Below are positions 6,516-14,761 of a stretch of DNA of 64,000 nt, in pieces. The stretch comes from JAJAZB01 sp964244295. GTDB taxonomy: Bacteria; Bacteroidota; Bacteroidia; Cytophagales; Spirosomataceae. The notes under the pieces were generated by a model. That model was not told the origin of the DNA. It made no database searches and was given only the letters and a program-made list of their open reading frames with translations. Where the stretch lies: NCBI GenBank assembly GCA_964244295.1, contig CAXTIG010000019.1, positions 44,410 through 108,409 on the forward strand, in the 5' to 3' direction. Both the position numbers and the translations under genes were made by a program. The stretch's first letter is position 1. Every line of letters starts with the position of its first letter.

Positions 6516-8309
6516 ATGGCTTCCCAAACCTTTTCCCGGCGTAACCTCAACTTCCTCCTCCACGAAGTTTTTAAGTCGGAAGAACTCACCCAATACGCGT
6601 ACTTCCAGGAATTCAACCGCGAGGCCTTCGACATGGTCCTCGATTCGGCCACCGAGATTTCGGAGAAAATTCTTTACCCGGCCTTCACCGAAGCCGACCG
6701 CAACGCCCCCGAACTAGAAGCGGGCGGCGTGAAAGTTCACCCCGCCGTGGGGCGTTTTCTAACCGCCGTGGGCGAAGCGGGACTGATTGGGGCCGGTTTT
6801 TCGGTCGAACACCAGGGGCAGCAATTGCCGGAATTGATTAATTCGGCGGCGGGCTTCATCCTCGGCGCGGGCAATAACTCACTCATCATGTTTCGGGGAC
6901 TGACCGAAGGAGCCGCCCACCTGATTCTGTCATTCGGCTCGCCCGAACTCATCGATGCCTACGTGCCAAAGATGCTCGCTGGAAAATGGACCGGCACCAT
7001 GTGCCTGACCGAACCACAGGCCGGCAGCGCCCTGTCGGACATCACCACCAGCGCCAGCCCCCAGCCCGACGGCAGCTACCAAATCAAGGGCCAGAAAGTC
7101 TTTATTTCAGCGGGCGAACACGACCAGACCGATAACATCGTCCACCTCGTGCTGGCCCGCATCGAGGGCGCGCCGAAGGGCACGAAGGGGATTTCGTTGT
7201 TTGTAGTTCCGAAAAAACGGGCAAGCGGCGAGGCCAATGATGTAACGCCCACGGGCCTGTACCACAAAATGGGGCAAAAGGCCACGCCCGCCATGCACCT
7301 CACGTTTGGCGAGCGCGACGACTGCCAGGGTTTTCTGGTTGGTGAAGTTCACAAGGGCCTGACGTACATGTTTCAGATGATGAACGAGGCACGCATCGGC
7401 GTGGGGATGTGCGGGGCGTACATCGCCTCGGCGGCGTACTACGCCTCGCTACGCTACGCCAACGAGCGCCCGCAGGGACGACGTCTCAACAACAAAAATC
7501 CCGACGAACCACCCACGCTCATCATCAACCACCCCGACGTGCGCCGGATGCTGCTGTTTCAAAAAGCGGTGGTGGAAGGCTCGCTGGCGCTGATTTTCCA
7601 AGCCTGCCGCTACTACGATCTGGCCCGCGTAACCGAAGGCGAGGAAAAAGAAGCCAACGAATTACTCGTCGACCTGCTCATGCCGGTGGTGAAAACCTAC
7701 CCCACTGAAATGGGCATCCGGGCCGTGAGCGAGGGCTTGCAGGTGCTGGGCGGCTACGGCTACACCGAAGATTTCCCGCTCGAACAATACTACCGCGACA
7801 TCCGCATCACGAGCATTTACGAAGGCACTACCACCATTCAAGGACTGGATTTGCTGGCCCGGAAGGTGATTCAGAAAGAAGGCAAGGGCCTGCAACTCCT
7901 CGTGGGTGAGATGACCCAAACCCTCGAAGCGGCCCGCACCTTCGACGACCTCAAACCCTACGCCGCCAAGTTGGAAGAAGAAATTGCCCGGCTCCAACAC
8001 GTGACCAGCCACCTGCTCGGCATTCTGGCCACTGGCGACGCCGAACGGGCCTGCCTGGACGCCACGCTGTACCTGGAACTGTTCGGGAATGTGGCCGTAG
8101 GCTGGCAGTGGCTCAAGCAGGCCGTGGTGGCCAAACAGGCACTCGTGACCGGCTCCCCGGCGGGCGACGAGGCCCTGTTTTACGAAGCCAAACTCCACAC
8201 GATGAAGTTTTATTTTCACTACGAACTGCCCAAAACCCTCGGCCTGGCCGTCCGCCTGACCGACCCGGAGGCGCTTACGCTGCCAAGTGAGGCGGTGGTG
8301 ATGGTATAA
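6516..8309 (+). CDS. Acyl-CoA dehydrogenase with C-terminal extension
   Basis: This 597-residue flavoprotein has the acyl-CoA dehydrogenase order: N-terminal helical domain, FAD-binding middle domain (MCLTEPQAGS, then KVFISAG), and helical C-domain with the glutamate-bearing IYEGTTTIQG. The extra 130 residues at the C-terminus are typical of the long FadE/DmdC-like subfamily, which is about 600 residues. It oxidises acyl-CoA to trans-2-enoyl-CoA, passing electrons to an electron-transfer flavoprotein. The chain length is not predictable. It stands alone in the window; a FadA-type thiolase is at 48 kb. Confidence 0.9.
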   Translation: MASQTFSRRNLNFLLHEVFKSEELTQYAYFQEFNREAFDMVLDSATEISEKILYPAFTEADRNAPELEAGGVKVHPAVGRFLTAVGEAGLIGAGFSVEHQGQQLPELINSAAGFILGAGNNSLIMFRGLTEGAAHLILSFGSPELIDAYVPKMLAGKWTGTMCLTEPQAGSALSDITTSASPQPDGSYQIKGQKVFISAGEHDQTDNIVHLVLARIEGAPKGTKGISLFVVPKKRASGEANDVTPTGLYHKMGQKATPAMHLTFGERDDCQGFLVGEVHKGLTYMFQMMNEARIGVGMCGAYIASAAYYASLRYANERPQGRRLNNKNPDEPPTLIINHPDVRRMLLFQKAVVEGSLALIFQACRYYDLARVTEGEEKEANELLVDLLMPVVKTYPTEMGIRAVSEGLQVLGGYGYTEDFPLEQYYRDIRITSIYEGTTTIQGLDLLARKVIQKEGKGLQLLVGEMTQTLEAARTFDDLKPYAAKLEEEIARLQHVTSHLLGILATGDAERACLDATLYLELFGNVAVGWQWLKQAVVAKQALVTGSPAGDEALFYEAKLHTMKFYFHYELPKTLGLAVRLTDPEALTLPSEAVVMV

Positions 8310-8312
8310 ACG

Positions 8313-8432
8313 AAACCCCTACGGCTGTCATCCAGAGCGCAGCGAAGGACCTTTCGCCCCAGACCTCTAAACGGGTTGGAAGGTAGCCGCGAAAGGTCCT
8401 TCGCTGCGCTCTGGATGACAGCCGTAGGGTTT
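8313..8432. repeat. 120-bp inverted repeat, GTCATCC class
   Basis: Arms of about 44 bp pair around a 30-bp loop with a single-base bulge. The inner motif (CAGAGCGCAGCGAAGGACC) is nearly identical to the elements at 16713-16823 and similar to 34214-34307. It separates two convergent genes, and the TTTTTA after the right arm would allow termination. Confidence 0.9.
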
Positions 8433-8437
8433 GGTTT

Positions 8438-11029
8438 TTACTTCTGCGTCGGCGGAATCGACACTTTATTTTCAGCCGCCTTCACCGAATCGACGGCGGT
8501 TTCGGGTTTGCGGCGGCCCAGACGGTCGAGGCGGATTTTCATTTCTCCGCTTTCGTCGCTGGCCCGCAGGAATACGTTCGATCCTTTGAAGGGATCGTGC
8601 TCGGTGAGCAGGTAGGTCGAATCGCGGCGGCGCAGGTTGCTCAGCGGCACCTGAATCCGAAGGTTGGTGCGGGTGGAGTCGAGGCTGTAGCGCCCGTCGA
8701 TAAACAGCGTCAGCACCGACGATTCCACCTCCATCTGGTCAATCTGAATGTCCTGTCCGCGCAACCGGAAGTGGTTTTGAATGGTGGCAAACCGGACGTT
8801 GTCGAAATCCCGCCGTTTGAAGATAAATTTTTGCAGCCGTTTCAAGGGGGCAAATTTAATCAGTTCGCCGTCGCGGAGCTGGATGCGCATATCGCCCCGC
8901 ATGGTTTCGGGCAGGGGGCCGTAATCGGTGTCGAGGGCGGCCCGAAACGTCCCTTCCGAAGACCATTGCCCCCGGATTTGCTGCGCCGTGATGGTGGGTT
9001 GTCCGAAGTTTTCAAAGGCAGTGAAAATATCCTCGATCTGCGCATTTTTGATCGTACACGAGGCCGTCAGCAGGCTGGGGCGCTGGTCGAGGTAATCCAC
9101 CCGGCCCCGCACCCGAAACGTTCCGCCGAAGGCGTCCATTCCCACGTCATTTATTTTCAACAGTTTACTGTTGAGCAGCAATTGACCACGCAGGTTGCGG
9201 GCGGCAAATTTCCGGTACCGGAACCGATCTAATTGCAGTTTCAAATCGGCTTCGATGCGCTCCACCACCTGGTCGATGCTCAGGGCGACGCGGTGCCGAC
9301 GGGCAGCGCGAGGACGAACTTCGGTCGCGGTTTGCCCCGGCTGGAAACGCGAGGCATCCACTTCAAAATCTTCGGAGCGGATACTAGCCGAAGCAACCAG
9401 TTTCTGGTTTGGCACGGCCAGAAAAGGAATCAGTTGCCGCACCAGCCCGTCGATGTGGAGCGGACTACCGTTGGCGCTGGCGTGAAAATCACGCACCCAA
9501 GCGTCTTTTTCGTTGAAGTACACTTCGCCCCCAATTTTAGTCAATTGCACCTTCCGGGGCAGGTAGTAAAAAACGCCCCCTTTGACCTGCACTTTTCCAG
9601 CAAGTGTACCCCGCAAACGCCCCGTCCGGCGGTCGAAAACGTTGGAAACTTCGCCCCGAAACCGCACGTCGGCGGTGGCGAAGCCATCCCCAAATCGGTA
9701 GGTAGCCGAGGTAAGGCGTTCGTTGAGCGAATCGAGCGGCGTGGACGCGTGAATGAGCATAGTCGCCACGGGCCGGATAAGGTTGTCGACTTGCAACCTG
9801 CCGCTCACGGGCACGAGGCCTTCCCAGGTTCCCCGCACGTTATTGAATTTCACCCGCGAGTTGACATCGTCGCGGGGCCGGGCCGGGTTTACGTGGTTGG
9901 TAAACGTGCCCTGGGTACGCAGGTTGGTCAGTTCGCCCACCAGCGTACGAAACCGGAACGTGTCGAGGTCGAAGGCCACATCGACGGCGGGTGGATCGCC
10001 GGGCCCGGCGGCCCCCGATAGCCGCACGTCGAGCGTCCGCACCACGGGAAAGGCTCCGAACTTGCCCATGACCCGTTGCAGGTGGGGCGTGATGAGCGCC
10101 AGGCCCCGGCGCAGCGGCAGGGTATCGGCCTGAAAACGCAGGTCGAGGCGGGGAACCGAATCGTTCGGAAACTTGAACTGCCCACTGATGCGCACCAGAT
10201 CGGTGGCGGTACGCAGGGTCGACGGGTCGACCATCAACCGGCGCTCGTCCGGATCGAAGCGGGCGTGCAGAGCCAGGTTGGTGGCGCGGTTGCTCAGGTA
10301 CGGCCCCTGCGCGGCGTTGAAGGTCAGTCCACTGAAATACACCGGCCCAACCAGGTGAATGGCGTGGGCATCGTCCGTATCTTCCAGGGTTAAACGAACG
10401 TCCTGAAAACGAGCGGCAAAGGTTTTATTCCGTCGCCCGTCGCGGAAACGTACGCGTACATCGCGCAGCCGCCCCCGGTGCAGGTAACTCAGCAGGTCGT
10501 CGGGCAAATCGCCGGTTGATTTTGAAGCCGCCTTTGTCGTGTCGACGTGGCTAAGGCTGAAATTGGTTCGCCCGCTGGAGTCGATGAGCAGGTCGATTTT
10601 CGCTCCGGTGATCGATACATTTCGCAGGCGCAAATCCGGCCCGAACAGGCCCCAGAAGCCCACTTTCAAATTCATCTCGCGGGCGCTGAGGAGTTCGGTG
10701 CGATGGCGGGGAAAATCAGCGTCGCGCAGGTGGACATCGCGCAGGGTCACGATCAGGCCCGGAATCCAGGTTTCCGCCGGGTCGCGCTCAAAGGCTGCCC
10801 GGTAGTAACCCACCGTCAGGGTGCCGTTGAGTTGCCGTTTTAAATACGTTTGGAGGTTGCGGAAAATGGCATCCTGGTACAGCCAGAGTACCCCCGCCAA
10901 CAGCCCCAGCACCCCAACCATTCCAGCCGCTGCCCAACCGACTACGCGCAAAACACGCCGCCAGAGCGGGCGTTGTGGATTATCGCCCTGGTGGGTTGAA
11001 GTAGGAGAAGGAGGAGGTGTGGAATTCAT
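8438..11029 (-). CDS. AsmA family envelope protein
   Basis: From the ATG at 11029 the product has 863 residues: a short proline-rich cytoplasmic leader, one N-terminal membrane helix (about residues 28-55), then a long periplasmic beta-rich region. The C-terminal part (DYGPLPETMRGDMRIQLRDG and VESSVLTLFIDGRYSLDSTR) is the AsmA-like C-terminal signature. AsmA/TamB-type proteins form bridge-like grooves and are linked to phospholipid transport and outer membrane assembly. The longer frame to 11269 would run into the divergent peptidase gene and is rejected. It ends about 5 bp from the 8313-8432 hairpin. Confidence 0.85.
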   Translation of the reverse strand: MNSTPPPSPTSTHQGDNPQRPLWRRVLRVVGWAAAGMVGVLGLLAGVLWLYQDAIFRNLQTYLKRQLNGTLTVGYYRAAFERDPAETWIPGLIVTLRDVHLRDADFPRHRTELLSAREMNLKVGFWGLFGPDLRLRNVSITGAKIDLLIDSSGRTNFSLSHVDTTKAASKSTGDLPDDLLSYLHRGRLRDVRVRFRDGRRNKTFAARFQDVRLTLEDTDDAHAIHLVGPVYFSGLTFNAAQGPYLSNRATNLALHARFDPDERRLMVDPSTLRTATDLVRISGQFKFPNDSVPRLDLRFQADTLPLRRGLALITPHLQRVMGKFGAFPVVRTLDVRLSGAAGPGDPPAVDVAFDLDTFRFRTLVGELTNLRTQGTFTNHVNPARPRDDVNSRVKFNNVRGTWEGLVPVSGRLQVDNLIRPVATMLIHASTPLDSLNERLTSATYRFGDGFATADVRFRGEVSNVFDRRTGRLRGTLAGKVQVKGGVFYYLPRKVQLTKIGGEVYFNEKDAWVRDFHASANGSPLHIDGLVRQLIPFLAVPNQKLVASASIRSEDFEVDASRFQPGQTATEVRPRAARRHRVALSIDQVVERIEADLKLQLDRFRYRKFAARNLRGQLLLNSKLLKINDVGMDAFGGTFRVRGRVDYLDQRPSLLTASCTIKNAQIEDIFTAFENFGQPTITAQQIRGQWSSEGTFRAALDTDYGPLPETMRGDMRIQLRDGELIKFAPLKRLQKFIFKRRDFDNVRFATIQNHFRLRGQDIQIDQMEVESSVLTLFIDGRYSLDSTRTNLRIQVPLSNLRRRDSTYLLTEHDPFKGSNVFLRASDESGEMKIRLDRLGRRKPETAVDSVKAAENKVSIPPTQK

Positions 11030-11072
11030 AGAAACAAACCCAAGCGATAGCAAAACCCATACCTCGCCCCGG

Positions 11073-11104
11073 TTTCCACATCCGGGGGAAAACTCGTAAA
11101 CTTG
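11073..11104 (+). promoter_or_regulatory. Candidate promoter for the dipeptidyl peptidase gene
   Basis: TTTC (11073-11076), a 20-bp spacer and TAAACTTG (11097-11104) approximate the Bacteroidota TTTG-N19-TAnnTTTG promoter, with a 41-bp leader to the ATG. Both boxes deviate by one base. Confidence 0.35.
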
Positions 11105-11145
11105 TCTTTTCATTCTCCAAACTCCGAATAGACCCGATTTTACGC

Positions 11146-13272
11146 ATGAAAAAATTGACCTGGTTCGTGGCCCTGAGCGCGTTGGCAACGACCACCCTGG
11201 CCCAAACCAAGACTCCCCTGACCACCGCCCAAATGCTGCGCGCTGGCAAAACCGAGGTGGTTCAGCCACTGCCAGCCGTACTCGGCTGGGCTGACGATAC
11301 CCACTACCTGCTCCGAAAAGATGGGAAATCCGTGTCGGTCGATGCCAAAACCGGACAGGAAACCGACTACACCGCGCCCAAATCCGCCGCTACGAGTACC
11401 AACGGCTCCGTTTTAGCAAAAAACGGGGATATTTTTTACCGATCGGAAGGCAAGGAAGACCTTCAACTCACCAAAACCCCCAACGAACCGGAACGTAATC
11501 CCACCCTCTCGCCCGACGGCAAGTTCGTGGCCTTCACCCGCAAAGACGGCAATTTGTACGTGGTCGAAACCGCCACGGCTAAGGAAACCCGCCTCACCAA
11601 TGACGGCTCCGAGGTGGTGTACAACGGCTACGCGGCCTGGGTGTACTGGGAAGAAATCTTCGGGCGTCCCTCCGCCTACAAAGCTTTCTGGTGGTCGCCG
11701 ACGAGCAAGCACCTCGCCTACATGCGCTTCGATGAAGCCAAAGTGCCCATGTTTCCGATTTACAGTTCGACCGGCCAGCACGGCAGCATCGAGCGCACGC
11801 GCTACCCCAAAGCGGGCGATGCCAACCCGGAGGTGACCGCCCGCGTCGTATCCATCCCCGATTTTAAATCGGCTACGGTGGATTTCGACCCCAAAGCCGA
11901 CCAGTATTTCGGCACACCCTTCTGGACACCCGATGGCTCGGCCTTCTGGATGCAGTGGATGAACCGGGGCCAGGACAACCTGAAATTTTACGCCGTCAAC
12001 CCCGCCAGCGGTGCGAAAACCGAACTCTACGACGAGAAACAAAAAACCTGGGTCGACTGGTACGAGAACGTAGAATTTCTGAAAGACGGCAAGCACTTCC
12101 TGCTGCAATCAGACCGCGACGGCTGGTCGCACCTGTACCTTCACACACTGGACGGCAAGGTAAAAACCCAGCTTACCCAGGGAAAATGGACGGTCAAAGA
12201 CGTCGCTTGGATCGACGAAAAAGGCCAGATGGTGTACTTCACGACCCGCAAGGACAACTCGGCCCGGTACGATTTGTACAAAGTAAAATTCGACGGAAAG
12301 GGCCTTCAGCGCCTTACTTTCGGCGACTTTACGCACGACGTGAAGCTTTCTCCCAACGGCAGTTATTTCCTGACGACTTACTCCAACGTGCAAACCCCGC
12401 CCAAACTGGCGTTGGTCGATAAAACCGGGAAAGTGCTGCGCGAATTGGCCGACTCCAAAGGCCCGACCTTCGCCACGACCGAATTTGCCCCCAGCGAACT
12501 AGTGCGCGTCAAAACTCCCGACGGCTTCGAGTTGCCCGTGCGCATTACCTGGCCCACCAACCTCGACCCCACCAAAAAATACCCCGTGCTGATTAGCATT
12601 TACGGCGGCCCCAACGCGGGCACCGTGTACGACGGCTGGCGCTGGAGCGGACAAAATCAATGGTGGGCGAAGGAAGGCCTGATTCAGGTCAGTTGCGACC
12701 ACCGGGGTTCGGGGCACTTCGGCAAGGAAGGCCAGGATTACCTGCACCGCAACCTGGGCAAGTGGGAAATCGCCGACTACAGCGAAGTGGTGAAATGGCT
12801 GCGCGGCAAGCCCTTCGTCGATTCCTCAAAAATCGCCATCACCGGCTTCAGCTACGGCGGCTACACCACCTGCCTGGCGCTCACCGCCGGAGCCAATTAC
12901 TTCACCCACGGCCTGGCGGGTGGCAGCGTGACCTCCTGGGAATTGTACGATAGTCACTACACGGAGCGGTTTATGGACACCCCCGCCGAAAACCCCGCAG
13001 GCTACAAAGCGGGTAGCGTACTCACCCACGCCGACAAGTACCGAGGTCTGCTCCGCCTCGTCCACGGTACCGGCGACGACAACGTTCACCTGCAAAACTC
13101 CCTGCAACTGGCCGACAAACTCGAAGACGGTGGCAAGCACTTCGAAATGATGTTTTACCCCGGCGGCAAACACGGTTGGACCGGCCCGAAGTGGCAGCAT
13201 TTCCAAACCGAAAACAACCGGTTTATTTACCAAAATCTGCTGGGAAAACCGTTGGCGAAGGAGATGCAGTAA
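11146..13272 (+). CDS. Dipeptidyl peptidase IV-type S9B peptidase
   Basis: 708 residues with a Sec signal peptide (cleavage near residue 19), so periplasmic or outer-membrane associated. An eight-bladed DPP-IV beta-propeller fills the first two thirds; it contains WVYWEEIFGRP with the paired Glu169-Glu170 that anchor the substrate N-terminus. The C-terminal alpha/beta-hydrolase domain has nucleophile Ser569 in GFSYGGY, Asp644 in GTGDDNVH and His676 in GGKHGW. The expected activity is removal of X-Pro or X-Ala dipeptides from peptides. It is transcribed alone and ends before the palindrome at 13321. Confidence 0.93.
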   Translation: MKKLTWFVALSALATTTLAQTKTPLTTAQMLRAGKTEVVQPLPAVLGWADDTHYLLRKDGKSVSVDAKTGQETDYTAPKSAATSTNGSVLAKNGDIFYRSEGKEDLQLTKTPNEPERNPTLSPDGKFVAFTRKDGNLYVVETATAKETRLTNDGSEVVYNGYAAWVYWEEIFGRPSAYKAFWWSPTSKHLAYMRFDEAKVPMFPIYSSTGQHGSIERTRYPKAGDANPEVTARVVSIPDFKSATVDFDPKADQYFGTPFWTPDGSAFWMQWMNRGQDNLKFYAVNPASGAKTELYDEKQKTWVDWYENVEFLKDGKHFLLQSDRDGWSHLYLHTLDGKVKTQLTQGKWTVKDVAWIDEKGQMVYFTTRKDNSARYDLYKVKFDGKGLQRLTFGDFTHDVKLSPNGSYFLTTYSNVQTPPKLALVDKTGKVLRELADSKGPTFATTEFAPSELVRVKTPDGFELPVRITWPTNLDPTKKYPVLISIYGGPNAGTVYDGWRWSGQNQWWAKEGLIQVSCDHRGSGHFGKEGQDYLHRNLGKWEIADYSEVVKWLRGKPFVDSSKIAITGFSYGGYTTCLALTAGANYFTHGLAGGSVTSWELYDSHYTERFMDTPAENPAGYKAGSVLTHADKYRGLLRLVHGTGDDNVHLQNSLQLADKLEDGGKHFEMMFYPGGKHGWTGPKWQHFQTENNRFIYQNLLGKPLAKEMQ

Positions 13273-13320
13273 GAGTGAAAAAAATAAAATCCCGCCAGGG
13301 TTTTGAGTTGGCGGTCAATT

Positions 13321-13395
13321 GCACGCCGGTAGTTTTCAGGGTCTTGTCATCCCTCCTGCGTCGGGATGACAAGACCCTGAAAACTACCGGCGTGC
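13321..13395. repeat. 75-bp near-perfect palindrome
   Basis: Two 33-bp arms pair perfectly around a 9-bp loop. The inner part is GTCTTGTCATCCC, linking it to the GTCATCC class. The outer CACGCCGGTAGTTTTCAGG is not seen in the other elements, so the flank itself has become palindromic. Confidence 0.92.
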
Positions 13396-13429
13396 TTACG
13401 GTTGGGTACTTTAATCCTCGTGGAGCAAC

Positions 13430-13467
13430 AAAAAGCGGCCTGGAAATACCTTCCAGGCCGCTTTTTT
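13430..13467. terminator. Bidirectional terminator
   Basis: AAAAAGCGGCCTGGAA pairs with TTCCAGGCCGCTTTTTT, giving a strong stem with A and T runs on either side. It lies between the convergent peptidase and DUF4870 genes. Confidence 0.9.
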
Positions 13468-13483
13468 GTTTTCGACCAGCGAA

Positions 13484-13909
13484 TTATTTAATCAACCGCC
13501 AATTGAACGGATACCGGTACATCTCGCCGTTGTTGGCCGCGATGCCCGCGATGATGACCAGCACCACATCGGCAATCCAGACCACGGGCAGAATCACGAA
13601 ACCAACTCCGCAGGTGATGATACCCGCGAAAAGACAGCCCACAAAAATGACCGTCATCAGAATTTGAAAATTCAAGGCCTCCTTGCCGTGGTAATCCACG
13701 TAACTGGATTTGTCTTTGAAAATCAACCAGACAATCAACGGACCGAGCACCGATAAGCCACCCAAAAAACTGGCGACGATGCTGCTCAGGTGCGCCAGCA
13801 TGGCCCAAAGTCGCTCGTCAGATTGGCTCAGGGCCACCTGACCCGGCTGGTTGAAGGGTGGATTGGGCGGGGGGTTAGGGGTTGGGGGGAGCAAAGGTGG
13901 TTCTTCCAT
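13484..13909 (-). CDS. DUF4870 membrane protein
   Basis: From the ATG at 13909 (MEEPPLLPPT) there are 141 residues: a proline-rich N-terminus, then ERLWAMLAHLSSIV, typical of DUF4870/Tic20-like proteins, and three to four membrane helices with YVDYHGKEALNFQI between helices one and two. The C-terminus YRYPFNWRLIK also fits the family. Function is unknown. An upstream ATG at 13957 would add an atypical leader. Confidence 0.85.
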   Translation of the reverse strand: MEEPPLLPPTPNPPPNPPFNQPGQVALSQSDERLWAMLAHLSSIVASFLGGLSVLGPLIVWLIFKDKSSYVDYHGKEALNFQILMTVIFVGCLFAGIITCGVGFVILPVVWIADVVLVIIAGIAANNGEMYRYPFNWRLIK

Positions 13910-14062
13910 GAGGCAGAGGAGTTGAATGGTTCGCCGGAAATTAACCATTTTGCCCAAACAACGAAAATAGTCTCCTCAAAACCAGCGATTTTTCCGAAAC
14001 CCCGTAGTTTTACCAACCTTAGGACGTTACGCAACGTCATTAAAATTGCGTCTAAACGTCTG

Positions 14063-14134
14063 TCCCGCAGATAGCGCAGATTTTCGCAGAAGTCTCGCCA
14101 TCCATTTCTGCGAAAATCTGCGCCATCTGCGGGA
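14063..14134. repeat. 72-bp inverted repeat (CGCAGAT type)
   Basis: Arms 14063-14091 and 14106-14134 (29 bp each) are complementary with one or two mismatches and contain CGCAGATTTTCGCAGAA. This type of CGCAGAT palindrome is common between genes in many bacteria. It lies 50 bp before the guanine deaminase start. Confidence 0.85.
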
Positions 14135-14183
14135 AACTCAAGACTCCTTGCGTAAGTCCTACAATCTAAAAACGACCCCTTCC

Positions 14184-14657
14184 ATGCCGCAGGACCCGCA
14201 GCAATTCATGCAAAAAGCCGTCGCGCTTTCCTTCCAGGGTCAGCGCAACGGCGCGGGCGGGCCGTTTGGCGCAGTGGTGGTGAAAGACGGCGTCGTGGTA
14301 GGTCAGGGCCACAACCGCGTCACCTCCACCAACGACCCCACCGCCCACGCCGAGGTCGTCGCCATCCGCGATGCCTGCCAGAACCTGAACACGCACCAAC
14401 TCACCGGCTGCGAACTTTACACCTCCTGCGAACCCTGCCCGATGTGCCTGGGGGCCATTTACTGGGCGCGCCCTGACCGGGTGTATTTCGCCAACACCCG
14501 CCACGACGCCGCCCGCGTGGGTTTCGATGATGCCTTCATCTACGACGAAGTCCCCCTCCCGCCCGACCAGCGAAAAATCGAAATGATTCACCTGCCACTG
14601 ACCGCCGCGAAGGCGGCGTTTGAGGAGTGGACGGAGAGCGGGAAGGTGCTGCACTAA
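14184..14657 (+). CDS. guaD: Guanine deaminase (cytidine deaminase fold)
   Basis: From the ATG at 14184 the product has 157 residues, close to Bacillus GuaD (156). The zinc site is His55 and Glu57 in TAHAE, with Cys85 and Cys88 in CEPCPMC; GAIYWARPDRVYFA and FDDAFIYDE are GuaD-like rather than TadA-like. It converts guanine to xanthine with release of ammonia in purine salvage. A longer frame to 14046 would run through the palindrome and is rejected. It appears monocistronic. Confidence 0.88.
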   Translation: MPQDPQQFMQKAVALSFQGQRNGAGGPFGAVVVKDGVVVGQGHNRVTSTNDPTAHAEVVAIRDACQNLNTHQLTGCELYTSCEPCPMCLGAIYWARPDRVYFANTRHDAARVGFDDAFIYDEVPLPPDQRKIEMIHLPLTAAKAAFEEWTESGKVLH

Positions 14658-14664
14658 TTCTAGC

Positions 14665-14753
14665 GTTGTCATCCTGGAAGGACCTTGTTGGAATACCGTT
14701 TTGCTACATGAAATGCTCACGGTAGTCCAACAAGGTCCTTCCAGGATGACAAC
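14665..14753. repeat. 89-bp inverted repeat, GTCATCC class
   Basis: Perfect 28-bp arms beginning GTTGTCATCCTGGAAGG pair around a 33-bp loop. It separates guaD from the convergent TonB receptor, whose stop is 9 bp away. Confidence 0.9.
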
Positions 14754-14761
14754 AGTTTTGG